Part shown: positions 11,001 to 24,707 of the stretch, piece by piece
How the letters are laid out: the number at the start of each line of letters is the position of its first letter
Numbering within the stretch: the stretch's first letter is position 1
NCBI RefSeq assembly: GCF_041296385.1
Contig: NC_091014.1
Coordinates: forward strand, 21,489,578 to 21,553,577
Length of the DNA: 64,000 nucleotides
Origin: Aphelocoma coerulescens
Taxonomy: Eukaryota > Chordata > Aves > Passeriformes > Corvidae
Direction of reading: 5' to 3'
Made by a program: the position numbers and the translations under genes
The notes under the pieces: model-generated
The model's input: only the letters and a program-made list of their open reading frames with translations
What the model was told of the DNA's origin: nothing
The model's database searches: none

Positions 11001-13556
11001 ATATATATATATTCCTTCCTCTTTTCTTTTTATGTATATATATAAAAAAACTGAAACAGAAAATAAAGGCTAGATTTCTGAATTTAAATTAACATTTTGC
11101 TTTGAGTGGTGCAACAATTCTGAAGTGAAATGTCTGATCACTGTCACTCACTGCGTGCACTGGTTTAGTTTGCAGAGCCACGCTGGTGTGTGTCACTTTC
11201 AGAGAAAACTAGCCAAGAAAGTCTACTTGAGATCTGTATCCAATGGACTCAGCACTTAATTGGAACCTAGAGGTCAAAACTGATGAATGGGTCTTAGGAC
11301 AGCCTTAACTCACAATGGTGTTTGGAATATTTGGTTGTGGTGACCACCTGAAACTAGTCATCTCTATCCAAAACCTTGTAACATGTAGATGAGGTGGCCA
11401 CTACATTAACTGCTTTGATCTACTATTCTGCTTCTATTGTGATAAATTATTTCATAATGCAGATAATTCTTGGGCTTTTTAGAAAAATAATAAAATAAAT
11501 ATGATCAACATGGCCTCAACTTCACTTGTACTATGTTAGTATTGGTACTTAGTAATAAACAACTTTAAAAAAATCCATTAGAAACAATCTCCTCCAGCTG
11601 TGGTCTGAGAATATTGATTTCAAAGCTAAAAAGTTTTAAATCAGATGGTTGCATGTGGACTTTCCACAAAAATGTTCTAACTTTTAGGACTGATGTGATC
11701 AATTTCACTCGAAATGCTCTTGGTTATTGTAGCTGGCAGCACATATCCTAGCAAAGATAATCAATAAGCGCTAACATGCAGATTGATACCATCCTCTGTC
11801 AGGCAGTTAGGAATTTAATGTATTTGCAGAACAGGACTCTGGGAGTGAAAAATAAGAGAAAAAATACTAGTTTATTGATTGTGCTCCTGTGACCCATTTC
11901 CTATACTTTTTTACTCCATTTGTCACAATGCAGCTGGGATAACCATACATATGTCTGCACACCATTCCACAGCAAACTAACAGCTCTGCACTTAATGAAT
12001 TTGACTTAATAAAACATTATCACCAGAAGCTTGTAACCTAATCAGATATAATACCAATATTTAGAGAGATACTCAAGGCTACTTTGTCAACAAGGGCTAG
12101 CCACAAGCCAGATTGGAGTGTCCTGCCTTCAGCTGTTGCAATGGCAAATGTGTTCAATTACAGAATTCTTGGAATGGGAAAAGGATTTGTTTTCTTTACT
12201 GTTCTCATAGTTCAAGGAGATAAAACCATTTTTATTGAAAATGAAAACAAATGGACCTTTAGGCAGGCTACTTTTATTACCACTGGAAGCTCTCTGGAAA
12301 AATGAGAGTTTCACCTTAGCTTCCATCTTCATCCACATGAAATAGATTCCAGTGGCATGGGAAAAATATTAATAGAAAGTAGACTTTTCTCTGGCAGTAG
12401 AAGTCTTTAATGCAGTTTATGCCCTTGATGACTCTTAATTAACTCAGGCAAAGGATATTAGTTCTGACCCTTTACAGAAATACAGATAACACAATCCTCC
12501 ATATGAAACTGAAACACAAGAAGTGTGTTTTCAAAGTGATGGTACAAGAATTAAATGAAATTAAAGAAGAATGTGAATACTGAAGTCTTAAGTGGATTTC
12601 TGAGAACCTAACAGAATTCCTGAGGAATTTAAGAATGCCTGTCATCTATAGCAAACACATAAACTAGGTCAAGCAAATGAACTCTTTTGACAGTGCAGAA
12701 AAAAATGACCTCTGAGGAAAAACTGATTTGTTTGTGTTGTCCAAGGAAAAACTCTGCTCATTCTAAATCATTTATACTCCTCCTAAACTGCTATTCTAAT
12801 TGTACAAGTGTAGCTTTGCACTAGAAGATATGATAACGGGTTAAGGAGTTATGCTAATTAGTGGTCTCTCTCCCAGACATTGTCGATTGGACATATTAAA
12901 GACTGTAAATAGGTATGACATTTGTATTTCAACCTGTAATCCCTAATCTCTATTATTTTCAGTATGAAAGTCTAATGCAATATGGATTCATAACCCATGA
13001 GCCACAGCTTGCCTACTGCAGGTATTGTGTTTAATATAAAGATAAGATTTAGAATTCTTGCAGCTTTTGAAGATGATGTAAGAAGTGCTTGGGATTTACA
13101 GAAAAAAGAGCAGACAGGAAAAGCTGAAGACACGTACTGTCTCCTTTCAGTAAGATTAGTTGTTACAATACTATGAATTTGTTGCACACACATCTCTGAT
13201 AGAAGTCAGTGGCTGCAGAAAGTCATGTGAGGTTTTTCTGAGGCCGTAAAGAGTTACCTCTGAAGTCAATACCTTCTCCACCGTAACAGGGGAGATAAGA
13301 TGACTAACATTGCTTGTTTGCACCAGAAAGCTTGTTAACTGGCCACAACTGGAACAAGTAAAACTGATTGTGCCCCAAAATGTAATAGGTGACAGGTCAA
13401 ACAGACCAGAACACAGCCAGGTCAGGCATTCATGACTTGTGGGACACCTGGGACAGAGTCAATGGGAAAAATTTAGGCACATGGTGCTGCATGTGAATAT
13501 CCCCTCTGCCTCCAGTGAAGGTCTCCTTTTAGACCTGTCATGCTGTCAGTGTGACA
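5013..13556. other. Long AT-rich stretch without recognisable genes
   Basis: No repeat family stands out and no coding exon is supported. Notable details are a purine-rich plus strand at 5030-5130, a 134-codon minus-strand frame at 6735-7139 and a 101-codon plus-strand frame at 6059-6364, neither showing a known domain or a length beyond chance, and short (TA)n runs at 10999-11012 and 11031-11044. The patch at 13200-13550 has a few CpGs and may hide an old repeat, but I could not name it. Confidence 0.5.
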
Positions 13557-13628
13557 GAATAGAATAGCACAGAATAGAATAGAATAATTTCTGTTGGAAG
13601 GGGCCGACAATGATCATATGGTTCACTG
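13557..13628 (-). mobile_element. CR1-like 3' stub with AGAAT pentamer tail, minus strand
   Basis: A short AGAAT/AATAG pentamer array (13557-13587) is followed by 'TTGGAAGGGGCC.ACAATGATCAT', which resembles the inverted 3' end of a CR1 LINE ('TTGGAAGGGACCTACAATGATCATCTAGTCC'). Nothing CR1-like can be followed past about 13628. CR1 tails are usually octamers, so the pentamer tail marks a particular subfamily or later slippage. Confidence 0.6.
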
Positions 13629-14453
13629 ATGCATCTTGGTTGCCTTAGGGAATCTCAGATGGCATGATGTGAGTGAGTCTGCTTAAGCAACAGATTCCTG
13701 AGCCTAGTATCCAAACAGCACAAGGCATTCCTGAAGTGATTTGTTTTAGTATGTTAAGCCTATAAGGTGCCTAGAGCTCCAAACCCAAAATGGTGCTTTG
13801 GTTGTTCAGTGTCAATTATGTCTGGGAGTAAAGAAGTGATATTTGGAACTTTCACATGCAACAGCTTAACTTTGAAGACAGAAGGTTGGATTGCAGAACT
13901 TGATTTCTATTACATGCTTATAACTAATAAAAATTAATAAAAATCTGAATAAAAAGCATATTTTTTCAGACAGTTGGGCCCACTTGCAATTTTTGTACTA
14001 ACTAAATCAAAAAGAAATGACAGTGCTTCACAAAATAATGGGATGGAGAAAAAAAAAAAGAAGAGTGAAGATCCTCCAGGAAAATTAAAGGACAGAGAAT
14101 GATCATGACTGGTCTTTGTTCAGAAGAGCAACTTCCTTAGTTTGTAATAGAAAGCTGGATACTCTTATTTTTAAGGATTTTCTTGGGCTAACTTCTTTCC
14201 TTTCTTGAAGCATTAGCAGTTATGCACAAACATGGTGATTTCTCAGATCAGAGTATTGAGAGAAAGCACAAACATGGAGGGTCCTGTGAATAAGGATGAA
14301 ATATGTAATAAATACTGGAATAGTGAAACTAGAATTTAAAGTGTTACCACCCTTACCCTATTAAACCCTATGCTATGTGAGTTCTCAGACCAGACTCTCT
14401 TACTCTTCATGTTGACATATTTGTCGGCAAAACTATTCCTGGTATTAGAAATC
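13629..14453. other. Unannotated AT-rich sequence
   Basis: No gene or named repeat seen. A short A-run sits at 14049-14058. Confidence 0.5.
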
Positions 14454-14915
14454 TAGAATCATTTAGGCTGGAAAAGACTTTTAAGATCACTGAGTTGACC
14501 TGTACAACTAACACTGCCAAGTCCACCACTAGACTGTGTCCCTAAATGCCACATCTACATGGTTTTAAATTATATCCAGGGATGGCAACTCAACCACTTC
14601 ACTGGGCAGCCTGTTCCTATGCTCAGTAATAATTTGGTGCAGAAATTTTTGTAATACTCAATCTAAACTTCTTCTGGTGCAACTTGAGGTCATTTTCTTT
14701 TTTCTATTGTTTGTTACTCAGGAAAAGAGATTGATCCCAGCCTGACTTCAACCTGTTTTCAGATAGTTGTAGAGAGTGAATAAGGTCTTCCCTGAGCCTC
14801 ATCTTCACCAGGCTAAACAACCCCAGCTCCTCCAGCTCCTTATAGGACTTGTGATTCAGACCCTTCTCCAGTTTTGCTGCTCTTTTTTGGATGCATTATA
14901 ATCTAAATGGCAATG
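14454..14915 (-). mobile_element. CR1 LINE fragment, minus strand, about 460 bp
   Basis: The plus strand begins TAGAATCATTTAGGCTGG and continues through the inverted CR1 3' region. Recognisable blocks are AAAGACTTTTAAGATCA (14474), the '..CTGGGCAGCCTGTTCC' block (14602), AACTTCTTCTGGTGCAACTTGAGG (14665, broken up by changes), TCTTCCCTGAGCCTC (14785), and CCAGGCTAAACAACCCCAGCTCC (14808, broken here for length). It is the reverse complement of a 5'-truncated element that kept its 3' end. The ORF2 C-terminal coding part is not included. The left end keeps only one degenerate tail unit. The right limit (14900-14925) is uncertain. Confidence 0.88.
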
Positions 14916-17900
14916 TATTTGAATGTTACCAAGACTAGTGTAGGATGTTCTCTAGTGGAAACAAGATACAGGTAGATTTTATCTGGTATCTATACTTCTG
15001 CTCCTCTCAAGATGAATTAGTTTTACTCAGTTTGGTTGCTTTGTCAGTAGATGTATTTATCTAGCTACCTACCTGATTTTAAAAACTGTTACGTCCTTTG
15101 CTATGCAAACATGAGTGATAGTATGGATTTTTAATTTTGACTTGATGTCACTATTTAATTTTTTCTTATGCATGATTCTATCTTTTGAAGTCTGATTTCC
15201 ACCATAAAAGTTTCACATCACAGAAGTGCTGAATCAACAAGGCTTCCTCCCTCATGCCAAGTCTGTTAGAAACTAACAGTTTATAGTAATAATTTGTTAG
15301 AAGTAGAGTAATACTTTCCATTTTCCCATTTAAATCCTCACTTTCCTAGATAAAAGATTTCCCATCATACTGCATAGAATTTTTGCAGCTTGCTGGTTTT
15401 TATTCAATTTATATTATTTCTTCTCTGTTTGCTATTTTTTTACTAGAATAAGAAAATGCGTTCTACTTACTTTAAAAGAAGGTAGGAAGAGCAAAATGAG
15501 AGCCACATGAGCAAGTACAAATTAAGATCGTGCTGGTATCGCTGGCTTGTGTTTATGACTTGTCTGCAGGTCAATCTGCTGAGGACACAGGGAAGACATG
15601 ACTCTTAAAATCTATCTGCATAAAACACAGGTGACTAATTTTCTAAGTAGGAAGCAGATTCCGGATCTATTGAAATCAGTGGGAGGCTGGGTCCTGAAAT
15701 ATCCTCATGCATCTGTTAGTTAAGGATATATTTAGACAGCATAAATTCTACCTATATCCAAATGTCTTGTCAGCAGAGGAAGGTTTCAAACTCACTCACA
15801 TAATATTACAAGAGCTAGACAAGGTACCAATTGATATGGCACTTTAGAAACAAAAATTTAAAATTTAGGCTCATGAGCTGTGGAAACCCTGCTATTTCCA
15901 TGGCAGAAATACCTATAGGGCATTCATTTTAAGAGACTCAATTACCTATCTTCTCATAAAGCAGCAGTCTTTGGATACAGATGATCATCTGAAGCAGATC
16001 TATATTGCAAGTCTCTTAGGGAAAAGTGTGTTTTCGGTTAGAGCTGAGCTGAATTTGCAATCGCAGTAAGAAGCCTCTGGGAATGAAAAACCTGCAGAGA
16101 GATTTTAGATGCTAGTGCTGGGAGATCTGGTAAGGGAAGCTATGAAATCCCTGAAACTCAAAATGCACAGAATGGCTCAATGCAAGTTGTGATAACGCTT
16201 GAGAAAGAAGCTGAAACCCGTAGTTCTAAGACTGCTCCAGATACCCTTGGGGGCCCCCCATCCTCAAAAGGTAAAGCATATGTGTGGAATCTCTACAGCT
16301 TGAGCACAGAAACAAAGGTTAAGTATTTTCCAGGTTTTAGCCAACTACCCAAACCCTCATGATGTACTTGTCGTCTTGCTCACATTGTATTTGAGGTAAC
16401 GTCTGTAATGACATGGACTCAAAAGCAGTACTACAGGGCATGGGGTTTCTCCCTAACTCAGATGTTTAATTGGCTGTTTTATGGGCAAAAAAGGCAGTTA
16501 TAAGAAAAATTGTATAAATGTGTAAAAAAATGGAAAATCCTCCCACTTTCTCTGTGAGAGATGAACATTCTGTTTTTGTATGCACAGTCTGTGGGAAATA
16601 AATGATGTGTCAGTACTCAAATGTGCCAAGAGAATGCTGATGTATTTTGTACTTCACTCTCAATTATCCATGGACTCTTTATCCATGTTGCCAATTAACC
16701 ATGTCATGGATGCAAGAAAATGGAGCTGGCTCTTTTCTCAGCTGGTTGGTTTTGGCTTGGATTAACTCAGGTGCAGTTGAAGCATTTCATCAGTTTTCAT
16801 GTGGTATAGACCCGATACCAATAGCTCACATATACCTGATCTGCTAGATCAGACTTGGTGGGGGTGTCTCTCTTCCTACCATCTTCTGTGAAATGCCAAT
16901 TCTTGTCTAAATGGCTTTGGTCAAATTTGGATTCTTAGCTCCTGTTCAGAGCTGATACTACTGGACCAAAGGGTGGTTTTGCAAAGCCTTAGCCTCAGAT
17001 ATCAAGAGGGCTTGTCAGAGGGAACTCAGAAGCAGGACAGTGCTAGGGCAAATCTGATGTGTTGCTGTGTCTGAGTTAAGAAGCCTCCACAAGTCAATAG
17101 CACTGGAGAGTGGAGTTCACAAGTACCAAGTGAGTAGTCTGAGTAGATCTGGTCCTGGGTAGAGCCACCAGAATGTTGCCTATTAATGCTCCCAGGTTGC
17201 ACGATCTGGAATGACCCCAGACCCTGCTTCTGTGACAGAAAGCTTATACAAGCTTAATTGGTAACAGAGCTACTGAACAAAGTCCTTATTTAATGGAAAA
17301 CATTAGAGCCACAGTATAAATTAGCATGAGTCATTTCAGATTGTCTTGAGATAGTCTTCTTGGCTCCTCTCATTTTTCATTGCTCTCTGTTGTTCATATA
17401 AGCCGAATAAGTTCAATTTTACTATATCAGCAAAACTGTCAATTCTGTCCGTGTTCTAGTAACCCAGTCAGCTAAAATAAGCTTCTTACTACTCAGCCTT
17501 CTGTCCTCTCCTCAGCTGGGGAATATGGGACAGATTTATTTCAGGGGCCATAGACTGCCCATTGGCGCTGTATGTGAGGCATACACTTAGCAGCATAGTT
17601 GCTACTATGTCATGCATGATGAGTATATTCTGTCTCTCTCTTTCCCTAGCAGGTGGCTGTTTCAGGCTGTCCATTTTCATGCCTACACAGTAGTCCTTTC
17701 TCCCTCATTTGAAATCAAAGACTCAGTGACAGTAGGGCTGAGTCTTGAAGTTTATGTTCATTAGAATGGACCCTTTCAGTCCTTCCTCTGTGCTGTAACA
17801 GGCTGGTGCCACAGTGTGCTATGAGCAGAGCTGCTGAGGTGAATATATGGAGTGTATTATTTGGAGGGAAGAATGAGACAACTGCAAGTTTCTGTGGAGC

Positions 17901-20900
17901 CAGAGCAATTGCATAGATTCTTTTTTTTGGTGTTCAGTCAGCTTAATTTGAGGAAAATTCTTTAGTAAAATGTACTAAATGCAGGCTCAGGAAATTATCC
18001 CATACTCTTTTCCTATTTTGTAAAGAGAATGGAAGCTCCACTCCTCCATTTTTTAAAAAAAGATAAAGTTCCCATGAATATTTCTTTCAGAGACTGACTA
18101 GAGTTCTACTAGCTGTTGGATTCCTACCAAGAGGGTAGATGATTCTGGAGGCTAGCTCTTCATCACTGATTCCTTCCTCTGTCCCCTCCCTCACCAAGGG
18201 TAAGCATGCCCACAGGAAAATTGATCAGGTCTAGTCTGCCTGGATCTGGACTCTTCAGGGAATTTTTATGGCAGCAATCAACTTTTCTGCAATCAGTAAA
18301 ATGTCTTCTGTCCATAGCTGGAAGATATTACTTTTGATTGTAGAGTCATTTAGTCAATCTGTGTAACTGAAATTATCGATGACTGACAAAGGAAAAGAAG
18401 GATGAGTGTGACCACACAGGAAACTTCACAACCACAATGATTCTATGGAGAATGTGGGCCAAGGCATCACACGTTTGTACTTAACACTATTCGGCTCAAA
18501 TCTCCAAAAACTTCTCTCTTGACACAGATTTCCTACATGGGAAGAGAACTGACTAATATGTAAAAGTTTAGGACTCAGGCTTCCAGATAAATTACTGTGT
18601 TTCAAAGTTTACTGTGCTGAAGTGAGCCGTGGTAACTGTGTGAATGTAGCTGAAGCTGTATGACTTCACATAACACTTTGGCAATGTGGACTGACAGGCT
18701 CCTTATGCCAGCTGAGCATAAGTTGTTAGGCCACAGAAACTTGATCAGGAGTAACTTGGTGCAATTATTAGTAAGTTTTCAGTTGACATTATGGCTCAGA
18801 TTCCTTCTTTTTTCAAAAGTGAAAATGTGAAATTGTCTTGGTACACAGCATCTGACATGAGGAAGAGAAGGCAGAAAGGACAGATTGTCTTCTCTGAGTG
18901 AGCTGGTCTAAAGTTCAAGTCTGAGGGACTATTTGTGTGGCACAGATGCTTTCAGGACTGACTGTTTTTCATCAAAAACTGTTGGAGATTTGGAGAGTTA
19001 TAAATAGCACCTACTTCATTAGCTGAGACCTCAAAGACTTCAAGCACAGGTGCAGGGATTTCTACAGGGATGAGAGAGGAAAAATCACTCTCAGTGGAAC
19101 TGCTGTGTCCTTGAGAGTGAAAAATCACAGGTCTTTTCTGTGGTTTTTTGCTGCTGAAGAGAATATAACACATAAACTGACACAGGGCACAGAGAAACAA
19201 TTAAAAGAGATCAAACGTTGATTCTAGTACCACATTTGTGGATTATAATTATTTTTGAAATTATTTGAATAGAACCTACTCTTAAATTGATAACATCTTG
19301 TGAAAATGTGTGATCACTGGCTCTCACAAACAGTGAGAAAAATGGATTAATGGAAAGTATGGTAACTGATCAGAATGTTAATGATCTCCATGCCTTGTAC
19401 ATTAGACCACAAGACACTTTAAAAAAAATTATCTCTGTCATGAACATCTGTTACCAGTCAAGCAAATGCTAACAGCAGCAAGTAGCCTTTCTTTCATCCT
19501 GTGCAGAGGTTGATCATTACACATCTCCAAGTTCAAAATGAAGGTCAGACTGGAAAGGTGAGAAACATAAGAGTTCTACAGCACATAGGCCAAAAAACCC
19601 CCAAGATTATAGCTCTGAGCTCTCCTCCTGAGCATCATTCTGATCCACAGCTTGGAGAGGTGTCATCTTTGTAGTACAAACAGGAAGAGACAGCAGAGCA
19701 ACAGAAATATAACAGTGTCTGAGCAATGGTTTTAATGAAGGAGAGTGCAACAAGAAGACTTCAGCAACTGGCAACAGAAGGGGAAAATAATACAGTCAAG
19801 GAGCTTCTCAGCTTTGAGAATTTGAGCTTTTTTGCTGTCTGAACCGAAACTTTTAAACATCTATTGAAACCTGTCAGTATGTCAGATGTTATTAAAAATA
19901 AATCAGGGATTAAAACCTATAATAAATGGAATGTTTTGACTAATGATATTACATGTAGATTTGAAGACTGGGACCTATGCAGAAATAGGTCAAGGTTCTT
20001 ACAGTACTAAATAGGCTGAGATTTTTACAGCACTAACATGTCATTTCGTATTGTAATTATTTCACACTTGCACAGCTGTATCCAGATGCCTTAAAATTAG
20101 TGACACAAGGGCTGTGCTATTTTTAAGTTTATCCAGTTTTTTCCTCTATTTGTGGTCAGAAAGCTAAGCAAAAGGAATCTCTTTAACACATTGATCTGAA
20201 ATGAAGATTGAGTTCTTAGAATTCTTTGTATCAAGACTCTCAGCCTTGGATCTATTATCAATAAAGCCCACTTCCCTCAACAGTCATGTTCTTAACATCT
20301 AGAAATATCAGATAAAAACCTGTCTAAAGATATCAAAAAATCTCATAATTCTGGGGGTGATGCTGGTAGACTGGATATGTGAATTAAAATAAATCTTGAA
20401 GGTATTGTGTGAAACAACGAACTGGACTTTGCAGAAGGGAAACCACATTGCAGTGTTGAATGACAAAGCAATTAAGTATTTCAGCTGAATTACTTAGGAT
20501 ATGGTGATACTACAATAAACTTAGTTTAAAATACTTTGTTTGTTTGTTTTGGCTTTTTATCTGCACTATTGCTTTTTGCTCCTTTGGGATTTCCATCATA
20601 AGGGTCAGAATACTTCAACACTTTGAAATTTCACTAACTTATAAGAATTGGAAAGCTGCAGGGTCAGTTCTGTAAATTCCATTAGAATGCACTTAAAAAA
20701 ACCTATCTTATATTTTTGTTAGGAAAATAAAAAAGAGGAAAGGAATTTGAGAGGTTACATTCACTGGGGGACTTTTGGATAGTTGCATAATGTAATTAAA
20801 TTCAAATGCTATGTAAAACCAAGTATGATTTATTTTGTTCCTTCCTAGTCTTCTGAAAGTTAGGTCACCAACACATATATATGCACATATATATACTGCC

Positions 20901-23900
20901 CAATGCAAGTCCCTCCTGTATCTCTATTTATAGCTCTGTTCCTAAGATCTGCAGCAACTTGGTAGAATTTCTCTCACACTGAGCTTGTCATTCTGCAACA
21001 CAATTGATCAGTACTCCTGTTATGTTTTAGGTTCTTAGCCCTCTCTGTGCTAACAAATCAGAGGCCTTGGCTGATTAGTTAGGCATCTCAGCTCATTTCC
21101 TCACAATCACAAAGTTCTTCCCATTTATAGCAGAAAAATTTTGTTATCGCTCTGTAGCTGCAGCATTTTGAAACATCAACTGCTATTCCCTTACTGTTTT
21201 GAAAAGTCTCCAAGGTTGTCTGTTATTGCACGAAAACAGGAAACTCCTCTGTACGGCAGAGGCTTCCCAGTTTTGCATCACTAATCAAGTTCTTAGAAAA
21301 AATTTTTTATGCTTTTCTTTCCTTGAACTCCTATAAGACATTAAACCTTCCACTTCGCATTCTGAACGATGTTAATTAATGAAAACTGATGATACTTCAT
21401 GTAGTTTTCATAGTTTTCAAAGAAACTGAGATGGTCGTTGCTAAATGGTTTTTTGGTTGGTTTCTTTTTTGTTTGTTTGTTTGGGTTTTTTTTTTGTAAT
21501 TTGCCAAGTCTTATTCAGCCTCATTCTCATATTGCCACTAAATGTCCTGTGTTTGAAAACATCATTTTACTCTAATACTCTTCTCTCTGTCTCCACACTT
21601 CTGCATTCCTTGTGGACTCTTCCTCCTTCTGATCTTTTCCAAAGCACTTGCTGTCTTATGTTACCCTTCTGCTTCCTGTTCTTGCCATGTTTTTGCTTTT
21701 TTCATATGGACTTGAAAACTGCAGTAACTACCATGAAAGTTTAAATTACTGAATGTATTCCTCAACCAAGACACTCACTTAATGGGACACTCGTGTCACT
21801 TGTTCTGGCATGAAAGATAATTAGTCCATTCTTCTGGCTTTTACCAGAAGTCGCTATAACCTTACAGTTTCATCTAATTTATATTCTTACTAGATGCATC
21901 CTGACAAGCACCACATTTTCTGCTAGATCTGCTCAAATGACAAATCTACAATTTCTTATCCAGGACTCTTGAGTAATGAATCTTAAATCTGCAGATCTTT
22001 AACCTGCATCTTCACTATGATTATAAGAGTATTCAGTTCTTTATTCTCTCTGTTCTGTCTGAGAGTCATGGTTCCTTCTCCTCCTCAGCATCTTGAAAAT
22101 CATCTATATTTTCCTTGGCCTCTCAGTTCCAGCCTTTTTCCTTTTAGTGAAAACAGTTTTCCTTTTTTCATTGCCATCTTGCTTTTTCTATTAATTTTCT
22201 AATGGAGCAAGTCTGTGTCTCAATCTCTCTTGCTCTTGCTTTATCTCCCCCTATCCCCATGGTCTTATGTTGCCTCCCTTACTTATTTCTGTACTTCAGA
22301 TTTTGCCAAATGTGGGTTTGGAAATCTGAAGTTGTTTGTGCTTCTGGGATTCTTCCTATAAACAGTCGAACTCACATCATGTGTTGATCCCCACCTACAT
22401 TGTAGCACTCAGGTCTTCTCTCACGAGTCCTGTCTGTTGATGCTTCATGAGTTAACAGACTCTGAGAAGGTTCCAGTAATGGGCAATGTAGATGCTTAAA
22501 CCTCCACATCCAGTAATCCTGATAGTCTCAGCAAAACTTAAAATTTTTGTGGCTGAATGCTTAGCCACCAATACTGCCTTTTCCTACAAGTTCACAGTTT
22601 TAAAGAAATAAAGAAATTTCTTCTGACTTAGCCTTCATGCTTCCATCTTCACACCTGTTTAAGCTTTTGTCTGGGTCAATGCTGTCAGCTCACTCAAAGT
22701 CAGCAGTTAGCTATTTTTCAGCTGTGATCAGTCAAAAGCAAGAAGCTCTCTGAACACCATTAGCTGCAATGCCTAGTTCTTACTCATGAAAGAAAGTAGT
22801 GATTTGAGAAATTAGGTATATTCCAAAAAAAGCCAGAAAAGAGCTTTAAGCATATTACCTGAAAGGGACAAAAGCCAGCAAGTGAAGAAAAAGCAAAATA
22901 GTCTAAAATATTCTGCTAACTCAAGCATAACATTTTTAAAACTATCTGTGAATAATCTTTCATGAATCAATGAGAACATTAGAGTGTGGTTTTTTGGCAC
23001 AAGTTTTTTTTATATCTTTTCCTTTCTTTTTAGCTGGTAAATTTAAGGTTCCAGGTCCAACACCATTTTTTTCATGGTACATCAATGACTTTTTTATGTG
23101 GAAACTGAAGCTTTGGTTAGATTATAATGACTGCTGTTTGCCTTAAGTAAGCAAACATGCAAATACATTTTTGTAAAGGCAAAAGTACATACCAATGTCA
23201 CTCCCCTATTGCTGAATTCCAGAGATTTTATTACCATATCATTTTTCAGCTATGATGTATACCAAAAGAACACTGGGTGTCCTCCTACAGAACAACTACT
23301 TGGGTCATTTTCATTATTCTAACTCCTTTTATGCCTCGATTCCCTAATCCTCTCCATTGCAGTGTCTCCACAACCTGCATCTCCTTTGGCAAGAGAGGAA
23401 AAAAGGAATCTCCATATACTTACTTCAGAATTGATTTTATTTTTCAGACCAGAATTATTCTCTGCTTTTCTAAGGACTCTCCCATCTGCCTGTCTCCTAT
23501 TTTCCTCCTATATGGAAGACCATTAATTATCTTAATTTTTAACCTTAAATATTGTGTGTGGATGAATATGCTTTCTTAAAAGGCAGGGGAATTTTTGGTT
23601 TTAATCCAAACTGAAAAGCAAGGGGACAGACAAATTCCCTCTTCTATACAGAGCCCTCCTGAAATGTTCTGGCATGTGTTCAACTTTTTGTCTTTAGCTA
23701 AACCCAAAATGACCTTAAATGATATTGCTAGCCTGTCTTTTCATCTGTATTAACTTGTGACTTTTTGCTTATAGGAACAGAAATACTCCTTCCTCCCAAG
23801 AGTTTTGCTTTTTACAGCTCAAGACAAATCCAAGCTTAGCACTATGAAATCCCTCAGAGGAGTAATATGACTGCAACAAATGTCATGAAGGAAGATGAAT

Positions 23901-24232
23901 AATAAAACCAAATGAATGAATTCAACCCTTTCTAAAGGCACTTTCAGCTTGGTCTCAGGAAGAGATGGTAACATACTGTTTTGTCAAGAAAACTACCAGA
24001 AGTCATAGCAGGCCTAGAGCTAAATCCTTAACTGGGTGCAATGTGGGGGCTCATTACTTAAACAAAATGACACCAGTGTATGTAACTGGTATGTAAAGAA
24101 TCAGTCCACTGCACTCTCTTTCAAATAGTAGCTTAATAGAACTGGAAATATGATGTGGAGAAAGGACAGGAGGTATCAAAGCCATGACATCTGATTTATT
24201 TCACTGATTGCTCTGTTTTTTGTAGTTGTCAA
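14916..24232. other. Long AT-rich stretch without recognisable genes
   Basis: About 9 kb with frequent stops on both strands and no repeat I can name. The longest frames (for example 21445-21744 plus, 99 codons, hydrophobic because it lies in T-rich DNA) show no domain. T-rich and (GTTT)-like runs occur at 21449-21500, and (TATA)-rich runs at 20870-20896. A pyrimidine-rich tract with a terminal AG at 23007-23033 looks like a splice acceptor but leads into no long frame. Confidence 0.5.
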
Positions 24233-24270
24233 TTGTTTGTTTGTTTGTTTGTTTGTTTGTTTTGTTTTAT
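24233..24270. repeat. Microsatellite (TTTG)n
   Basis: About eight tandem TTTG units run from 24233 to 24262, followed by imperfect T-rich sequence. A T/G-rich patch (GGTTGGCTGGTTGG words) continues to about 24310. It is likely to vary in length between individuals. Confidence 0.9.
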
Positions 24271-24599
24271 TTCAAATTTTTTTTTGGTTGGCTGGTTGGT
24301 TGGGTGGGTTTTTTTGCACATGGTAGAGTCTCAACAAAACCACTTAGAGGAGAGGATTAATGTTATATTGCTGCTTTCAGAGCCCTGTAAATTGTGCATC
24401 CAGCAAGAAATAAGAGGAATCAAAGGGCAGAATGACCAGCATTTGCAACCAAGACATGCTACAAAAAGATGCTGCAGATTTTTACTTTCTTTACACCTGA
24501 AGAGATGACCTGTCCAACCATGGCAGCTGCACAGGGATGCAATCATTCATTTGGCTCTAGGCTCAAATATTCATGCTGGGCTTACTGCATTCCTGCTCT

Positions 24600-24707
24600 A
24601 TGCCCTCAGGCACATGGTATAATTGTTAGAGCTGTCCTGTGCAGGATGGGGAGTTTGATAAGCCTTGTGAATCCCTTCCTACTAAGGATATTCTATGATT
24701 CTATGCT
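24600..24707 (+). mobile_element. CR1 LINE 3' end, plus strand
   Basis: The stretch holds TAGAGCTGTCCTGTGCAGG (24628), a worn copy of 'GTTTGATGATCCTTGTGGGTCCCTTCC' (24653-24682), and ends in two perfect octamers, ATTCTATG ATTCTATG, at about 24690-24705. This is the normal 3' end and tail of an avian CR1. The 5' limit is unclear, and similarity may reach back to about 24540. Confidence 0.75.

Noticed and set aside
23007..23033. Strong pyrimidine tract ending in AG (splice-acceptor look)
   Set aside because: The sequence after it closes within about 25 codons in the frame I checked, and there is no partner donor or frame worth joining.
24233..24310. (TTTG)n and GGTTGG-rich patch, considered as a LINE or SINE tail or a G-quadruplex
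   Set aside because: The repeat is a plain microsatellite. The G-runs near 24280-24310 are GG or GGG with irregular spacing and too few for a convincing quadruplex, and no retroelement body is attached.
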